From Planctomycetota bacterium (GTDB taxonomy: Bacteria > Planctomycetota > Phycisphaerae > Phycisphaerales > SM1A02), in NCBI GenBank assembly GCA_016873115.1, contig VGYB01000002.1, forward strand, positions 81,819 to 145,818: DNA of 64,000 bases, in the 5' to 3' direction. Below are positions 55,177 to 63,978 of this stretch, piece after piece; positions within the stretch are counted from its first letter, which is position 1; each line of letters begins with the position of its first letter. Under the pieces are notes generated by a model, which did no database searches, had not been told where the DNA came from, and saw only the letters and a program-made list of their open reading frames with translations. A program made the position numbers and the translations under genes.

Positions 55177-55668
55177 TCAGGGCACCTCGAGGAAATCGAC
55201 GCAATCGAGTGCGGGCGTGACCAGCGCCACGGTTGCCCGCTCGACCCGGACGAAGGCACCCGGATTCACGATGCGGGTCGGCCCACATCGCTCATCGCAG
55301 CGGACATGTGTGTGGCCGTGCAGCAGGAATGCAGGCTCACCGCGCACCATGCGATCGAAGACGGTCTGCAGATGCCCGTGGGTGAACGCCACCTCCAGCC
55401 CATCGACGGTCAGCACCGATCCGGAGGGGTGCATGTCCAGGCCGAGAAAGCGTGCATACTCACCCAGCGCTTCGTCATCGCAATTGCCCAGGCAGAGCGA
55501 GCAGGATTCACCGGCGAAGAGATCGATCACGCGCTCATCCTCGGCATCGCCGAGGTAGACGAACCGTGTGGCCCCGCGCTGCTTCAGGAGCTCGATGGCG
55601 GCTGCTGCGGCACCGATCCTGCGGTGCACATCGGACAGCACACCCAGGACCTGCGGCGTCGTCGTCAT
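55177..55668 (-). CDS. YfcE/MJ0936-type metallophosphoesterase
   Basis: Single-domain calcineurin-like phosphodiesterase of the YfcE/Vps29 family. The 163-aa protein has all five metal-site motifs in order: SDVHR near residue 11, YLGDAEDE, LGNCDDE, FTHGH and LLHGHTH. The substrate is not known for most members; phosphodiester model compounds are hydrolysed by studied homologs. The start at 55668 places MTTTPQVLGVLSDVH directly before the first strand; 13 extra codons upstream are not family-like. It lies 92 bases from the divergent gltX. Confidence 0.9.
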   Translation of the reverse strand: MTTTPQVLGVLSDVHRRIGAAAAAIELLKQRGATRFVYLGDAEDERVIDLFAGESCSLCLGNCDDEALGEYARFLGLDMHPSGSVLTVDGLEVAFTHGHLQTVFDRMVRGEPAFLLHGHTHVRCDERCGPTRIVNPGAFVRVERATVALVTPALDCVDFLEVP

Positions 55669-55760
55669 GACGGCAGTATGACGCGCGTATCGAGCTGGTG
55701 TGACCACCCAGCGCCCAACCGATGCAACGAGTCACGCTGCCGCGGTAGCCTCTCTCCCTG

Positions 55761-57413
55761 ATGCGCACCGCCACTCGCTTCGCTCCCAGTCCGTCCGGCC
55801 ACCTCCATGTGGGTGGTGCCCGAACCGCGCTCTTCTGCTGGGCCTTCGCCAAGGGCCGCGATGGCACCTTCATCCTGCGCATCGAGGACACCGACCAGAA
55901 GCGTTCGAGCGATGCCGCGAGCATCGGCTTCGCCAAGGACCTCTACTGGCTGGGGATCCTCTGGGACGAGGGGCCAGCGTGGCAGGGGATCGGCGGCGGG
56001 CCCCACGGCCCGTACTTCCAGAGCGAGCGGCTCTCGATCTACCACCATCACCTGCAGCGCCTGCTCGATGCGGGCCACGCGTACTACGCCTTCGAGACCG
56101 GCGATGAGCTCGATGCCAAGCGCAAGGCCGCCTCGGCAGCAGGCAAGCCGTACCGCTACGACCGGGCCGCGCTCTCGCTGTCGGCCGAAGAGGCCAAGGC
56201 CAAGGTCGCCGCAGGGGTGCCGGCCGTGATCCGCCTCAAGTGCCCAGGGCACGATGTGACGATCAAGGATGAGGTGCTCGGCGAGGCCACGATCCCCGCC
56301 AGCGAGATCGATGACTTCGTGATCCGCAAGGCCGACGGGTTCCCGACCTACCACTTCGCGGTTGTCGTCGACGACGAGCTCATGCAGGTGTCGCACGTGC
56401 TGCGCGCTCAGGAGCACTTCACGAACACCGCCAAGCACATGCTGCTCCAGGATGCGCTCGGATTCCGCCGCCCGGCGTATGCGCACCTGCCCATCATCTG
56501 CAACCCCGACGGCAGCAAGATGAGCAAGCGCGACAAGGACAAGGCGCTGCGCAAGGCCGTGGCCGAGCGCAAGCTCACCGAGCCGCCGGCGGGGGCCGTC
56601 GAGCCTGCCGCGTGGGACGCCTGGCTGGGTGACAAGAACATCCAGCTCGATCTTGAGACCGGGCAGCGCCTTGCCGATGCGCTCGGCATCACGCTGCCCG
56701 AGATCAATGTCGATGACTTCAAGCGCTCGGGCTACCTGCCCGAGGTCCTCATCAACTTCCTCGCGCTCAATGGCTGGAGCCCGGGCAACGACATCGAGAA
56801 GTTCGATCTCGAGTTCCTGCGCACCGCGTTCGATCCGCGCCGCGTGGTCAAGACGCCGGCCAAGTTCGATCGCGTCAAGCTGCTCAGCTTCAACTGCGAT
56901 GCGATCACCGGCATGCCGCACGATGAGTTCCTGCGCCGCGCGAGCGCTCACGGCCGCATGTACCACGCTGCGTTCATGGACCGGCTCGGGGAGCAGGGGA
57001 TCGCCATGCTTGCCAAGGCGAGCCAGGAACGCAGCAAGACCCTCGATGACATGTTCCGCGGCAATCGCTTCTTCGTGATCGCCGATGACGCGCTGTCGTG
57101 GGAGCGCTCGAAGAACACGGAGAAGGCCATGCTCGGCGAATCACCCAACGGCTGCGACCATCTGCGTGCGCTGCTGCCGGCGCTCAGAGGCGTGACAGAG
57201 TGGACCTCGGCTGGCATCGAAGCCGCGGTCAAGCCCTATGCCGATGCGCATGCAGGCGGACAGCTGGGCAAGGCGGCTCAGCCGCTGCGCATTGCCGTCA
57301 GCGGCGGCACGGTCAGCCCGCCGATCTTCGACACGCTGGCGATCCTGGGCAAGGACAGCACGCTCCGGCGCATCGAGCGGGCGATTCATGCGTTCGCCGC
57401 GGCTCCGGCCTGA
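55761..57413 (+). CDS. gltX: Glutamate--tRNA ligase
   Basis: Class I aminoacyl-tRNA synthetase that charges tRNA-Glu, and possibly tRNA-Gln where gatCAB operates. The 550-aa protein has the HIGH-type motif PSGHLHVGGARTALF at residues 10-24, the LRIEDTD motif, and the KMSKS-type loop SKMSKRDKD near 255. A C-terminal anticodon-binding helical domain follows. It is longer than the usual 470-500, with an insert between the KMSKS loop and the anticodon domain (about 265-310, DKDKALRKAVAERKLTEPP onward), which introduces a spacer of Lys/Ala-rich sequence. Codon use is like the neighbours. gltX faces mgtE convergently. Confidence 0.96.
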   Translation: MRTATRFAPSPSGHLHVGGARTALFCWAFAKGRDGTFILRIEDTDQKRSSDAASIGFAKDLYWLGILWDEGPAWQGIGGGPHGPYFQSERLSIYHHHLQRLLDAGHAYYAFETGDELDAKRKAASAAGKPYRYDRAALSLSAEEAKAKVAAGVPAVIRLKCPGHDVTIKDEVLGEATIPASEIDDFVIRKADGFPTYHFAVVVDDELMQVSHVLRAQEHFTNTAKHMLLQDALGFRRPAYAHLPIICNPDGSKMSKRDKDKALRKAVAERKLTEPPAGAVEPAAWDAWLGDKNIQLDLETGQRLADALGITLPEINVDDFKRSGYLPEVLINFLALNGWSPGNDIEKFDLEFLRTAFDPRRVVKTPAKFDRVKLLSFNCDAITGMPHDEFLRRASAHGRMYHAAFMDRLGEQGIAMLAKASQERSKTLDDMFRGNRFFVIADDALSWERSKNTEKAMLGESPNGCDHLRALLPALRGVTEWTSAGIEAAVKPYADAHAGGQLGKAAQPLRIAVSGGTVSPPIFDTLAILGKDSTLRRIERAIHAFAAAPA

Positions 57414-57467
57414 GTGCGCGGCCTGATGTCTCGGTGGGGGCGCGCTCACCAAGCGGGCGCCGGCTCG

Positions 57468-58706
57468 TCAGAACAGTGGAGTGAACAGTTGCGCCAGGCC
57501 CAGCAGCAACGCGATGCTCGCGATATCGGTCACGGTCGTCAGCGCGATGTGGCTCGTCAGGGCCGGGTCGAATCCCAGCTTCCTCAGGATCCACGGCGTG
57601 ATCGTGCCACACAGTCCTGCGAGGATGCTCGCCAGCAGCGTGGCGACGGCGGTGGCGACACCGAGGGCCAACCCCTCTTCTTCACCCTTCACCAGCACCG
57701 CCGCATACATGCCGATGCCGGCGATCGAGCCGCAGACCAAGCCCTGCAGCAGGCCGACCGTGAACTCCTTGGCCACGGCGGACTGAAGCTTGATCGTCTT
57801 GACATCGGCAAAGGTCATCGCACGCACCATGACGGCCAGAGCCTGCTCGCCCGCGTTGATCGTCTGGCCGATCAGCACCGTCAGGAACGATGCGAGCAGC
57901 ACGAACTCCTTGAGCGTTCCCTCGAACAGCACAACGATCGCTGCAGGCAGGAAGCAGGTGGCCAGATTCAGGACCAACCACGGCAGCCGCATGCGCAGCG
58001 ACTCCTTCACGGGCGTGCTCAGGCGTTCGTCACGGTCGACACCGACGCTCTCGCCGCTACGCTCGCCGAGCTCCAGGCTCACTTCGCGGAAGAGGACATC
58101 CGCGCGCAGCGTGCCCACGAATCGCGAGCGGTCGTCGAGCACGGCGTACTCGAGCACGCGTTCGGAGAGCGCATGGCGATAGACATCCAGGAGCGGCTCG
58201 GATGCGTTCACGATCGGCGGATCGACCTGCATCACACTGGCCATGGTGGATCCGTGTTGATGATTCATCAGGTCCTGCACGCGGACCCTGCCAGCGATCG
58301 TGCCGCCGTGTTCCACGACCCAGACCACGAAGACATTGGAACTCTCATCCATCAAGCCGACCTTCTCGATCGTGGCGCCCACGGTGTCCTCCGGGCGGGC
58401 ACTGATGCGCGGCGAGTACATGAAGCGGCCCACGCTGCGCTCGGGATAGATCCGCGCGTTGGCGAGTCGGAAGACCGTGCGCGGATGCAGGGCTTCGAGC
58501 ACCTCGACCTGCCGCGCTTCGTCCAGATGGTCGTAAAGGTTGATCGCTGCTCCGCCGTTGAGCGCATCGAGCACGCGAGCCACGGCGACGGGATCGAAGC
58601 CGCCGATCTCGGCGAGCAGGGCATCAGGGCCCTGCGACACGAGGATGGCGCCCAGTCGCTCTGACTCGGTCAGCGGGTGGGTGGGGGCGTGGTGGCCGAC
58701 CTTCAT
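57468..58706 (-). CDS. mgtE: MgtE-family magnesium transporter
   Basis: Dimeric Mg2+ channel gated by cytosolic Mg2+. The 412-aa protein has an N-terminal superhelical domain (about 1-95: IGGFDPVAVARVLDALN), a CBS-domain pair (about 96-210: SVGRFMYSPRISARPEDTV, YAVLDDRSRFVGTLRADVL) and a C-terminal membrane domain of five helices. The membrane part starts RLPWLVLNLATCFLPAAIVVLFE and includes GQTINAGEQALAVMVRA, the position of the selectivity-related NxGxQ motif, and GLVCGSIAGIG. It is shorter than typical 450-aa MgtE, mainly in the N-domain. All elements of gating appear to be present. tRNA-Val(GAC) lies on the other strand 97 bases away. Confidence 0.93.
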   Translation of the reverse strand: MKVGHHAPTHPLTESERLGAILVSQGPDALLAEIGGFDPVAVARVLDALNGGAAINLYDHLDEARQVEVLEALHPRTVFRLANARIYPERSVGRFMYSPRISARPEDTVGATIEKVGLMDESSNVFVVWVVEHGGTIAGRVRVQDLMNHQHGSTMASVMQVDPPIVNASEPLLDVYRHALSERVLEYAVLDDRSRFVGTLRADVLFREVSLELGERSGESVGVDRDERLSTPVKESLRMRLPWLVLNLATCFLPAAIVVLFEGTLKEFVLLASFLTVLIGQTINAGEQALAVMVRAMTFADVKTIKLQSAVAKEFTVGLLQGLVCGSIAGIGMYAAVLVKGEEEGLALGVATAVATLLASILAGLCGTITPWILRKLGFDPALTSHIALTTVTDIASIALLLGLAQLFTPLF

Positions 58707-58754
58707 CGTGGGGAAGTGTTATCCGATCAAGACAAGGCTCGCGCGCGTGCGCGG

Positions 58755-58782
58755 TTGCAGTCAGCGATGGCCGCGCTACACT
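58755..58782 (+). promoter_or_regulatory. Sigma-70-type promoter of tRNA-Val(GAC)
   Basis: TTGCAG at 58755-58760 and TACACT at 58777-58782 are separated by 16 bases and lie 21 bases before the tRNA. Both hexamers are good matches to the -35 and -10 consensus. The predicted start is near 58789, giving a 15-base leader. Confidence 0.6.
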
Positions 58783-58803
58783 CCATGACCCGCAAGGGAA
58801 CAC

Positions 58804-58877
58804 GGACCATTGGCGCAGTTGGCTAGCGCGTCTCCATGACACGGAGAAGGTCACTGGTTCAAGTCCAGTATGGTCCA
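58804..58877 (+). tRNA. tRNA-Val(GAC)
   Basis: A 74-nt cloverleaf can be folded by hand. The acceptor is GGACCAT/ATGGTCC with discriminator A. The D arm is GCGC/GCGC. The anticodon stem TCTCC/GGAGA closes the loop ATGACAC (anticodon GAC, decoding GUC/GUU). The T arm is ACTGG/CCAGT around TTCAAGT. CCA is not encoded. A promoter lies upstream and a terminator downstream, so it is a monocistronic unit. Confidence 0.97.
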
Positions 58878-58888
58878 CGTCCTCGATC

Positions 58889-58918
58889 AGCCCCCTGGAA
58901 ACGCAGGGGGCTTTTCTT
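58889..58918 (+). terminator. Rho-independent terminator of tRNA-Val(GAC)
   Basis: An 8-bp stem (58889-58896 with 58905-58912, loop of eight) is followed by TTTCTTT at 58912-58918. It lies 11 bases past the tRNA. It is the clearest intrinsic terminator in the window. Confidence 0.9.
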
Positions 58919-58919
58919 T

Positions 58920-59321
58920 GGCACCCGCCCGCGCCACTGCGCCACGGCCCGCACCAGCCTGCAGCAGCCCCTCGGCAAGTCCACTGGAACTCGCGCACGG
59001 GCGACCGCACAAACTTCCCATCACCTCGCAGCAGACCGCGACGAGCCGCAGCAGACTGCCACGCACCGAGGTAGCCCGGCTTTGGGCTCAAGGACCTGAT
59101 TCCCGGGGGTGCGTCCGCGGTTGAAGCCAGTGCGGCCGCCCCATCGGCAGACGCGGCAATTCTTCTGATTCCGCCCAACTTGGGGCCGCTGCGTCGCGTT
59201 CCATGTGGCATGGTTTCCTGCCTTGGATTCAAGCTGGGGTGTTATCGTTCCTTATCGTGCGGCGAACCCGGATCGAGGTCCCCGGATCGCCGATTGGTTC
59301 ATTGGAGTTCAGACACGACAC
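58920..59321. other. 402-bp gene-free region before the BACON/RCC1 gene
   Basis: No frame here looks like a protein; the longest is antisense to tRNA-Val and is an artefact. A 5-bp hairpin AGCCC/GGGCT (59073-59088) lies in the middle, flanked by AGGT and ACCT. The 3' part should hold the promoter and leader of the secreted-protein gene starting at 59322, but I could not pick out confident promoter boxes. Confidence 0.4.
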
Positions 59322-61724
59322 ATGGTTGAGGTCCGGTGTAACTCGCCCTCTCATCGACGCTTCGCTCGCCGCGCTCTCGCGCTGGCAGCGCTCGTGCTGT
59401 CCTGCCTTGCCACCTCGACAGCCCGGGCCGCGGGCGGCGGCTGCATCGATGGGGTCGTTCCCAACACACTGGGTTTCCCCAGTCTTGGCGGCCTGGGTGA
59501 ATTCGAAGTGCAAGGAACCGCCGGGTGTGGATGGGCCGCCCAGACCGCAGACGCCTGGATCGTGCTTGATCCCGACAGCACCAGCGGCTTCGCCGGCGAG
59601 TTGCTCTCCTTCAGCGTCCAGCCCATGCCGGAAGGACTCAAGACCCGAACGGGCACGGTGAATGTCAGCGGAATCCCGTTCACCGTCGTGCAGACCCAGC
59701 TCGGCCCGACCAACACCGAGGCTCTGCAACTCTTCGGCGATGTGACCTTCAACTCACGCGATCTGTCGCGTCAGTACTCATCCGTCTCCGCAGGCACCGA
59801 GTTCACCCTTGCGGTGACCGACAACCCTGGCGGCACCACCCCGGATGTCGGCCGCGTGGTCGGCTTTGGCCACTCGCAGTTCAACCAGTGCGTCATGCCC
59901 GGCCAGAACGGGGGCTTCGCGAAGGTCAGCGCGGGCAAGGTCCACTCCATGGCGCTCACCAACGGCAACGGGCTGGGCACCGAAGGCATGGTGGTCTGCT
60001 GGGGCGATGCGAGCGGCGGCAAGTGCGCCGTGCCGGCCAACCTGGGCACATGCCGTGAGATCAGCGCAGGCTCCACCTTCTCCATGGCGCTCACGACCGC
60101 GGGCACGGTGCGGTGCTGGGGCCTGAACACCTTCGGGCAGTGCAATGTGCCAGGAACCAACGGCGTGCCGCCGTTCCCGCCGGGGTTCATCCTCGCGATC
60201 GCCGCCGGCGAATCGCACGGCATGGCGTTGATCTCGCAAGCTGCCGACCTCCCGGTCAATGCCGTCGTGCATGTGTGGGGCAGCGACGAGTTCGGGCAGA
60301 TCACGCGCGAACCCGCAAACCTCACCGGCGTGGTCCAGATTGCCGCCGGCGCGAACCACTGCGTGGCGCTGAAGGCGAGCGGGGAAGTGGTGTGCTGGGG
60401 CCTCAACGCCAATGGGCAGTGCGACACGCCGGTCGGCCTTGTCGCCCGCCAGATCGATGCAAGCGCGAACTACACCTTGGCCATCTCGGACCCCACCACC
60501 ATCCGGACATGGGGCGCAGCCCCACCGGGCTTCTCGCCGTCGCAACTGGCGTTCCTGGGATCGGTCGGCATCCGTGTCGCACGCGCCGGTGCAGACCATG
60601 TGGCGGTCCTCGCCGAAGTCACTCGCACGCTGGTCTTGAGCGGCAAGAACGAGTACTTCCAATGCAACGGCGAAGTGCTCATCGATCGCATTGCAGGCAT
60701 CACCTGCGGCCGCTTCTCGTTTGCTGCGTGGAATGACATTGGTCGCTTCGAGCTGTTCTGCACGGCGCAGGGTGCGGCGACCTACGGCGTGTGCAGCATT
60801 CCCCTGCAGCTTGAGCGTGTGCACATGATCGCACTTGGGCAAGGGCATGCCGTGGCGATCGAACGCAACACCCGCCGCGTGGTCGTGTGGGGTGACAATG
60901 CCGAAGATCAGTGCGAACTTCCCACGGAGACGGAACCGGCATACCTCGTTGCCGCCGGCGAAGCGCACTCCGCGACGATCGCCAATGGCAGCAGCGCCAC
61001 CTTCCGCTGTTGGGGCCGGAATGCGTACAACCAATGCGATGTACCCCCGCTCGGCGGTCACCCCGTCAAGCTGGCGTGCGGGCGCAATCACACGCTGGCC
61101 ATCGTGCATGACCAGAAGGGGCGTGCTTCGGTGCGCGGGTGGGGCTCGTGGGGCGGTGTGGGCCAGTCGACGCAGACCGTGTCCATCCAGCCATCCCTCG
61201 TCAACCAGCCCATTGGTGGCTCCGGCCAGCCGGTCGAGATCTCAGGCGGCAACCTGCATTCAATGGCCCTGCTGCTGGATGGAACCGTCGTGTCGTGGGG
61301 TATCCCGGGCAGTGGGCAACTCCCCACGCCAAGCGATGTCGGCAACTGCCGCACGATCTCGGCTGGCGGGCTGCACAGCGTGGCCGTCAAGAACAACGAC
61401 CGCGTCGGGGCGTGGGGCAACAATGACGTGAACCAAGTGTCTGGCCCCGAGACCTTGGCGCAGGTCCCGGCCGTGGCGGCAGGCGACAATCGCACGCTGG
61501 TGTATGTCGATACCGCGCTGCCCTTGCCCAACGACATCAACAGCGACGGCTGCGCCAACGGTACCGACCTCGGCATCCTGCTGGCGTTTTGGGGCACTGA
61601 TGGCTCGATCCCCGACACCGACCCTCCGCAGAGTGCCGACCTCAACGGCGATGGCATCGTGAATGGTGCCGACCTTGGCCTCCTGCTCGAGGACTGGTAC
61701 GCCAACATCGATTGCGGGGGGTGA
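59322..61724 (+). CDS. Secreted BACON-RCC1-repeat protein with C-terminal dockerin-like tail
   Basis: The 800-aa product opens with a Sec signal peptide ending at STARA (about residue 36). Residues about 37-125 resemble a BACON domain (WAAQTADAWIVLDPDS, then GTVNVSGIPFTVVQTQ), often found in secreted carbohydrate- or mucin-binding proteins. From about 150 to 730 the protein is built from RCC1-like beta-propeller repeats with the recurring core VCWGxNxxGQC and an alternating ISAG..HSMAL strand, at least nine repeats by eye. The last 65 residues have two Ca-binding dockerin-like loops (DINSDGCANGTDLG and DLNGDGIVNGADLG). It should fold as one or two propellers outside the cell. The frame is open to 59205, but ATG 59322 starts the signal peptide. 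Ligand unknown. Confidence 0.87.
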   Translation: MVEVRCNSPSHRRFARRALALAALVLSCLATSTARAAGGGCIDGVVPNTLGFPSLGGLGEFEVQGTAGCGWAAQTADAWIVLDPDSTSGFAGELLSFSVQPMPEGLKTRTGTVNVSGIPFTVVQTQLGPTNTEALQLFGDVTFNSRDLSRQYSSVSAGTEFTLAVTDNPGGTTPDVGRVVGFGHSQFNQCVMPGQNGGFAKVSAGKVHSMALTNGNGLGTEGMVVCWGDASGGKCAVPANLGTCREISAGSTFSMALTTAGTVRCWGLNTFGQCNVPGTNGVPPFPPGFILAIAAGESHGMALISQAADLPVNAVVHVWGSDEFGQITREPANLTGVVQIAAGANHCVALKASGEVVCWGLNANGQCDTPVGLVARQIDASANYTLAISDPTTIRTWGAAPPGFSPSQLAFLGSVGIRVARAGADHVAVLAEVTRTLVLSGKNEYFQCNGEVLIDRIAGITCGRFSFAAWNDIGRFELFCTAQGAATYGVCSIPLQLERVHMIALGQGHAVAIERNTRRVVVWGDNAEDQCELPTETEPAYLVAAGEAHSATIANGSSATFRCWGRNAYNQCDVPPLGGHPVKLACGRNHTLAIVHDQKGRASVRGWGSWGGVGQSTQTVSIQPSLVNQPIGGSGQPVEISGGNLHSMALLLDGTVVSWGIPGSGQLPTPSDVGNCRTISAGGLHSVAVKNNDRVGAWGNNDVNQVSGPETLAQVPAVAAGDNRTLVYVDTALPLPNDINSDGCANGTDLGILLAFWGTDGSIPDTDPPQSADLNGDGIVNGADLGLLLEDWYANIDCGG

Positions 61725-61808
61725 GTTCGGCAGGTGTCGCTGCCGCGGAGTGTTGCCGGTCATTCCGGCGCAGGTGGCCAACCGTGGCAGAAGACCGTCG
61801 CGGCACAC

Positions 61809-62582
61809 TCACGGTGTGCTGCGTTCCCACCGCCCATCCACCAGCACCTCATGCGGCCTGTAGTCGGCCTTGTAGGCCATCGCGGGTGACTGGGCGATCC
61901 AGTAGCCGAGGTAGTAGTGGGGAATGCCCATGCGCTGGGCGAGTGCGATCTCGGTCAGCGCGGAGTGCACACCCAGGCTGCGACGCGCGTGATCGGGATC
62001 GAAGGCGTGGTAGACGGCCGAGACCGATGTGTCGCACGCGTCGACGATGCTGAAGCCGACGAGCGTGCCACCGAGCGAGAAGTCGATCTGCCAGGTGTCG
62101 ACGCAGCTCTCGACGAACGACTCGCGGAAGGATTCGCGATCTGAATCCTGCTCGCAGACAGGGTGCTGGTACTCGAGGTAGCGGCGATAGAGCGCGTAGG
62201 TTGCATCGTCAGCCTCAGGTCGGCGCACCGTGACCTGCAGGTCGGCGTTGCGGCGCAGCACGCGACGCTGGCTCTTCGATGGCGTGAACTCAGCGACCGG
62301 CACGCGCAGCGGGATGCACGCCGAGCACGCTTCGCACGCGGGCGCGTAGACCATCGTGCCCGCGCGACGGAAGCCGCGATCCATCAGTGCTTGGTAGTCC
62401 GATGGGAGCATCGCTTCCGCCATGAACGCGCGCACGCGCATGACGCGTCCCGGCAGGTACGGGCAGGGGCGCGCCGGCAAGACCGGCAGCTCGATGCGCG
62501 CCAGCGCGGGGAGGATGGAGGGCGAAGGGTCGATGGGGGCACGGTAGATCGGTTGGGTCGGCAAGGGGTTCAGCTGGTTCAA
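61809..62582 (-). CDS. bpt: Aspartate/glutamate leucyltransferase (Bpt, arginyltransferase family)
   Basis: Transfers leucine from leucyl-tRNA to N-terminal acidic residues, marking proteins for ClpS/ClpAP degradation by the N-end rule. The 257-aa protein has the family motifs CPYLPGRVMR, GFRRAGTMVYAPAC, CSACIPLRVPVAEFTPSKSQRR (read in parts) and a GNAT-like second half with GVHSALTEIALA and YYLGYWI. The conserved Cys pairs at CPYLP and CEACSAC are present. The alternative, arginyl transfer by Ate1, is less likely given bacterial origin. Length is near the 240-260 typical of Bpt. clpX, but no clpS or clpA, is in the window. Confidence 0.9.
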   Translation of the reverse strand: MNQLNPLPTQPIYRAPIDPSPSILPALARIELPVLPARPCPYLPGRVMRVRAFMAEAMLPSDYQALMDRGFRRAGTMVYAPACEACSACIPLRVPVAEFTPSKSQRRVLRRNADLQVTVRRPEADDATYALYRRYLEYQHPVCEQDSDRESFRESFVESCVDTWQIDFSLGGTLVGFSIVDACDTSVSAVYHAFDPDHARRSLGVHSALTEIALAQRMGIPHYYLGYWIAQSPAMAYKADYRPHEVLVDGRWERSTP

Positions 62583-62646
62583 GCGAGCCAGCGCGGCGCT
62601 GGAGCCGAGTCCAAAGTGACCGCCCGTCTGATGTACCGTTCAGCCC

Positions 62647-63978
62647 ATGCCTGGGGCAGCCGGACTGCGTGAACCGTTCCTGAGCGCGCTCGACTCGCGC
62701 GCTGCGGTGAAGGGCTCGCGAGATGCGCTCGGCGCAGGACGGATCTGGATTCCCCTTGGTAGGCGAGTGGTCGGCAATGTCAATACGGTCGCGCGTTCGG
62801 TGCGGGACTACACGACGACCATGCTGGGCTACCTGCTTGCCGAGCAGGTCATCGCACGGGATCCATCCGCCAGTCGTTTGGACGTCTTCTTAAAGACCGA
62901 GCAGCTCATCGCCTACGTCCGCGTGGCCATCAACGGTGATGTTGCCCTGCGTGGCACCGAGCGTGTGCAGGCCAACTTGGCCGCAAGTCCTCGCATCACC
63001 CTCAGCACCCATCCGCGGCACCAGATCCTCGCCAGTCAACGCATCTACGGACTTTGGGGCTACTACACAGGTGCAACACGCAGCAGTGGATTGCTTATGG
63101 GCGAGCCACCCATCCCGACCGAGGCCGCCATCCAAGCGCTTGAGCGCATCCTGCCCGGGATATCCACCGGTGCAGCGACACGCGATGGCCTGCGCGGACA
63201 GTTGCTTGGGCTCATGCGCCGCGAATCCGCCGTGGTGGACCTAAAGGGGACGTTCGCTCCTGCAGCGCATCTGCTGGGACGGGCCTTCCAGCCTCGCATC
63301 CGCTCCAGCGAAGTGCCGCTCTACACCCATCACCTGTTGCACGGAGGCGACGCGGACTCGACCGACGGCCGACAGCGACAGTTGGTCGATCTCTTGCGCG
63401 ACACGCTGCCGATCAAGGACTTCAGCTTCAGCCCCGCTGCGGTCGGGCAACTCGCCGCGCGATCGAAGCGGCTTGGTCCATCCCACGCCGATCTGACCGA
63501 TGCGCTGCTCTGCATCGAACGAGCCGCCGCCAATCTCGCGCTGACGCAAGCGATCTTCCGGAATCTGCTCGCCCAGGATGGCGTGTCGATTCATCGCCAC
63601 GCCGACATGCTCGGTCGTCACTGCGGCGCGGCGTTCGCCGCCGCGAAACCGCAGGAGTTCATCGACCTGCTCGGCCATCCGTCCGTCGATCTCACGCAGC
63701 CGGAGATCGCGCGCTGGACCGGGATCCTGCAGGCCATGGCATCGTCGGACTCCGCCGGCATCATCCGCGCGATGGTGCAGGCGAATGCCGCCGTCATGGC
63801 TGAGCGCGGTGGTGCACCCTGGATCACGATCGAACGCGGGGTCCTTCGCGTGGCCATGCGTGATGACCACGCCGCGCTGCCGCCGGTTCAGGAAATCGTT
63901 CAGTCATGGCCATTCACGTTTTTCCTGGATTCATTGCGAGACGTCGCCCAGCAGCTGGAGCACCCCACGCGTGGATAG
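62647..63978 (+). CDS. Uncharacterised 443-aa helical protein, possibly first gene of an accessory operon
   Basis: I do not recognise this protein and assign no function. It is soluble, without signal peptide or membrane segment, and mostly alpha-helical with an ordered opening (IWIPLGRRVVGNVNTVARS, VRDYTTTMLGYLLAEQVI), a central Gly/Tyr-rich stretch (YGLWGYYTGATRSSGLLMGE) and a His-rich segment near 300-325 (SIHRHADMLGRHCGAAF). No catalytic signature is evident. Codon use departs from the neighbours: TTG, CTT, CTA, ACA, AGT and GGA appear more often, as in horizontally acquired genes. Divergent bpt lies 64 bases away. A new frame overlaps its stop at the window edge, so it is probably the first gene of an operon. 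Confidence 0.7.
   Translation: MPGAAGLREPFLSALDSRAAVKGSRDALGAGRIWIPLGRRVVGNVNTVARSVRDYTTTMLGYLLAEQVIARDPSASRLDVFLKTEQLIAYVRVAINGDVALRGTERVQANLAASPRITLSTHPRHQILASQRIYGLWGYYTGATRSSGLLMGEPPIPTEAAIQALERILPGISTGAATRDGLRGQLLGLMRRESAVVDLKGTFAPAAHLLGRAFQPRIRSSEVPLYTHHLLHGGDADSTDGRQRQLVDLLRDTLPIKDFSFSPAAVGQLAARSKRLGPSHADLTDALLCIERAAANLALTQAIFRNLLAQDGVSIHRHADMLGRHCGAAFAAAKPQEFIDLLGHPSVDLTQPEIARWTGILQAMASSDSAGIIRAMVQANAAVMAERGGAPWITIERGVLRVAMRDDHAALPPVQEIVQSWPFTFFLDSLRDVAQQLEHPTRG

Noticed and set aside
58624..59232. Minus-strand frame of about 200 aa across tRNA-Val(GAC)
   Set aside because: It contains the familiar DHTGLEPVTFSV string produced by translating the antisense of a tRNA gene, has no ribosome-binding site and overlaps mgtE's start. 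It is an artefact.
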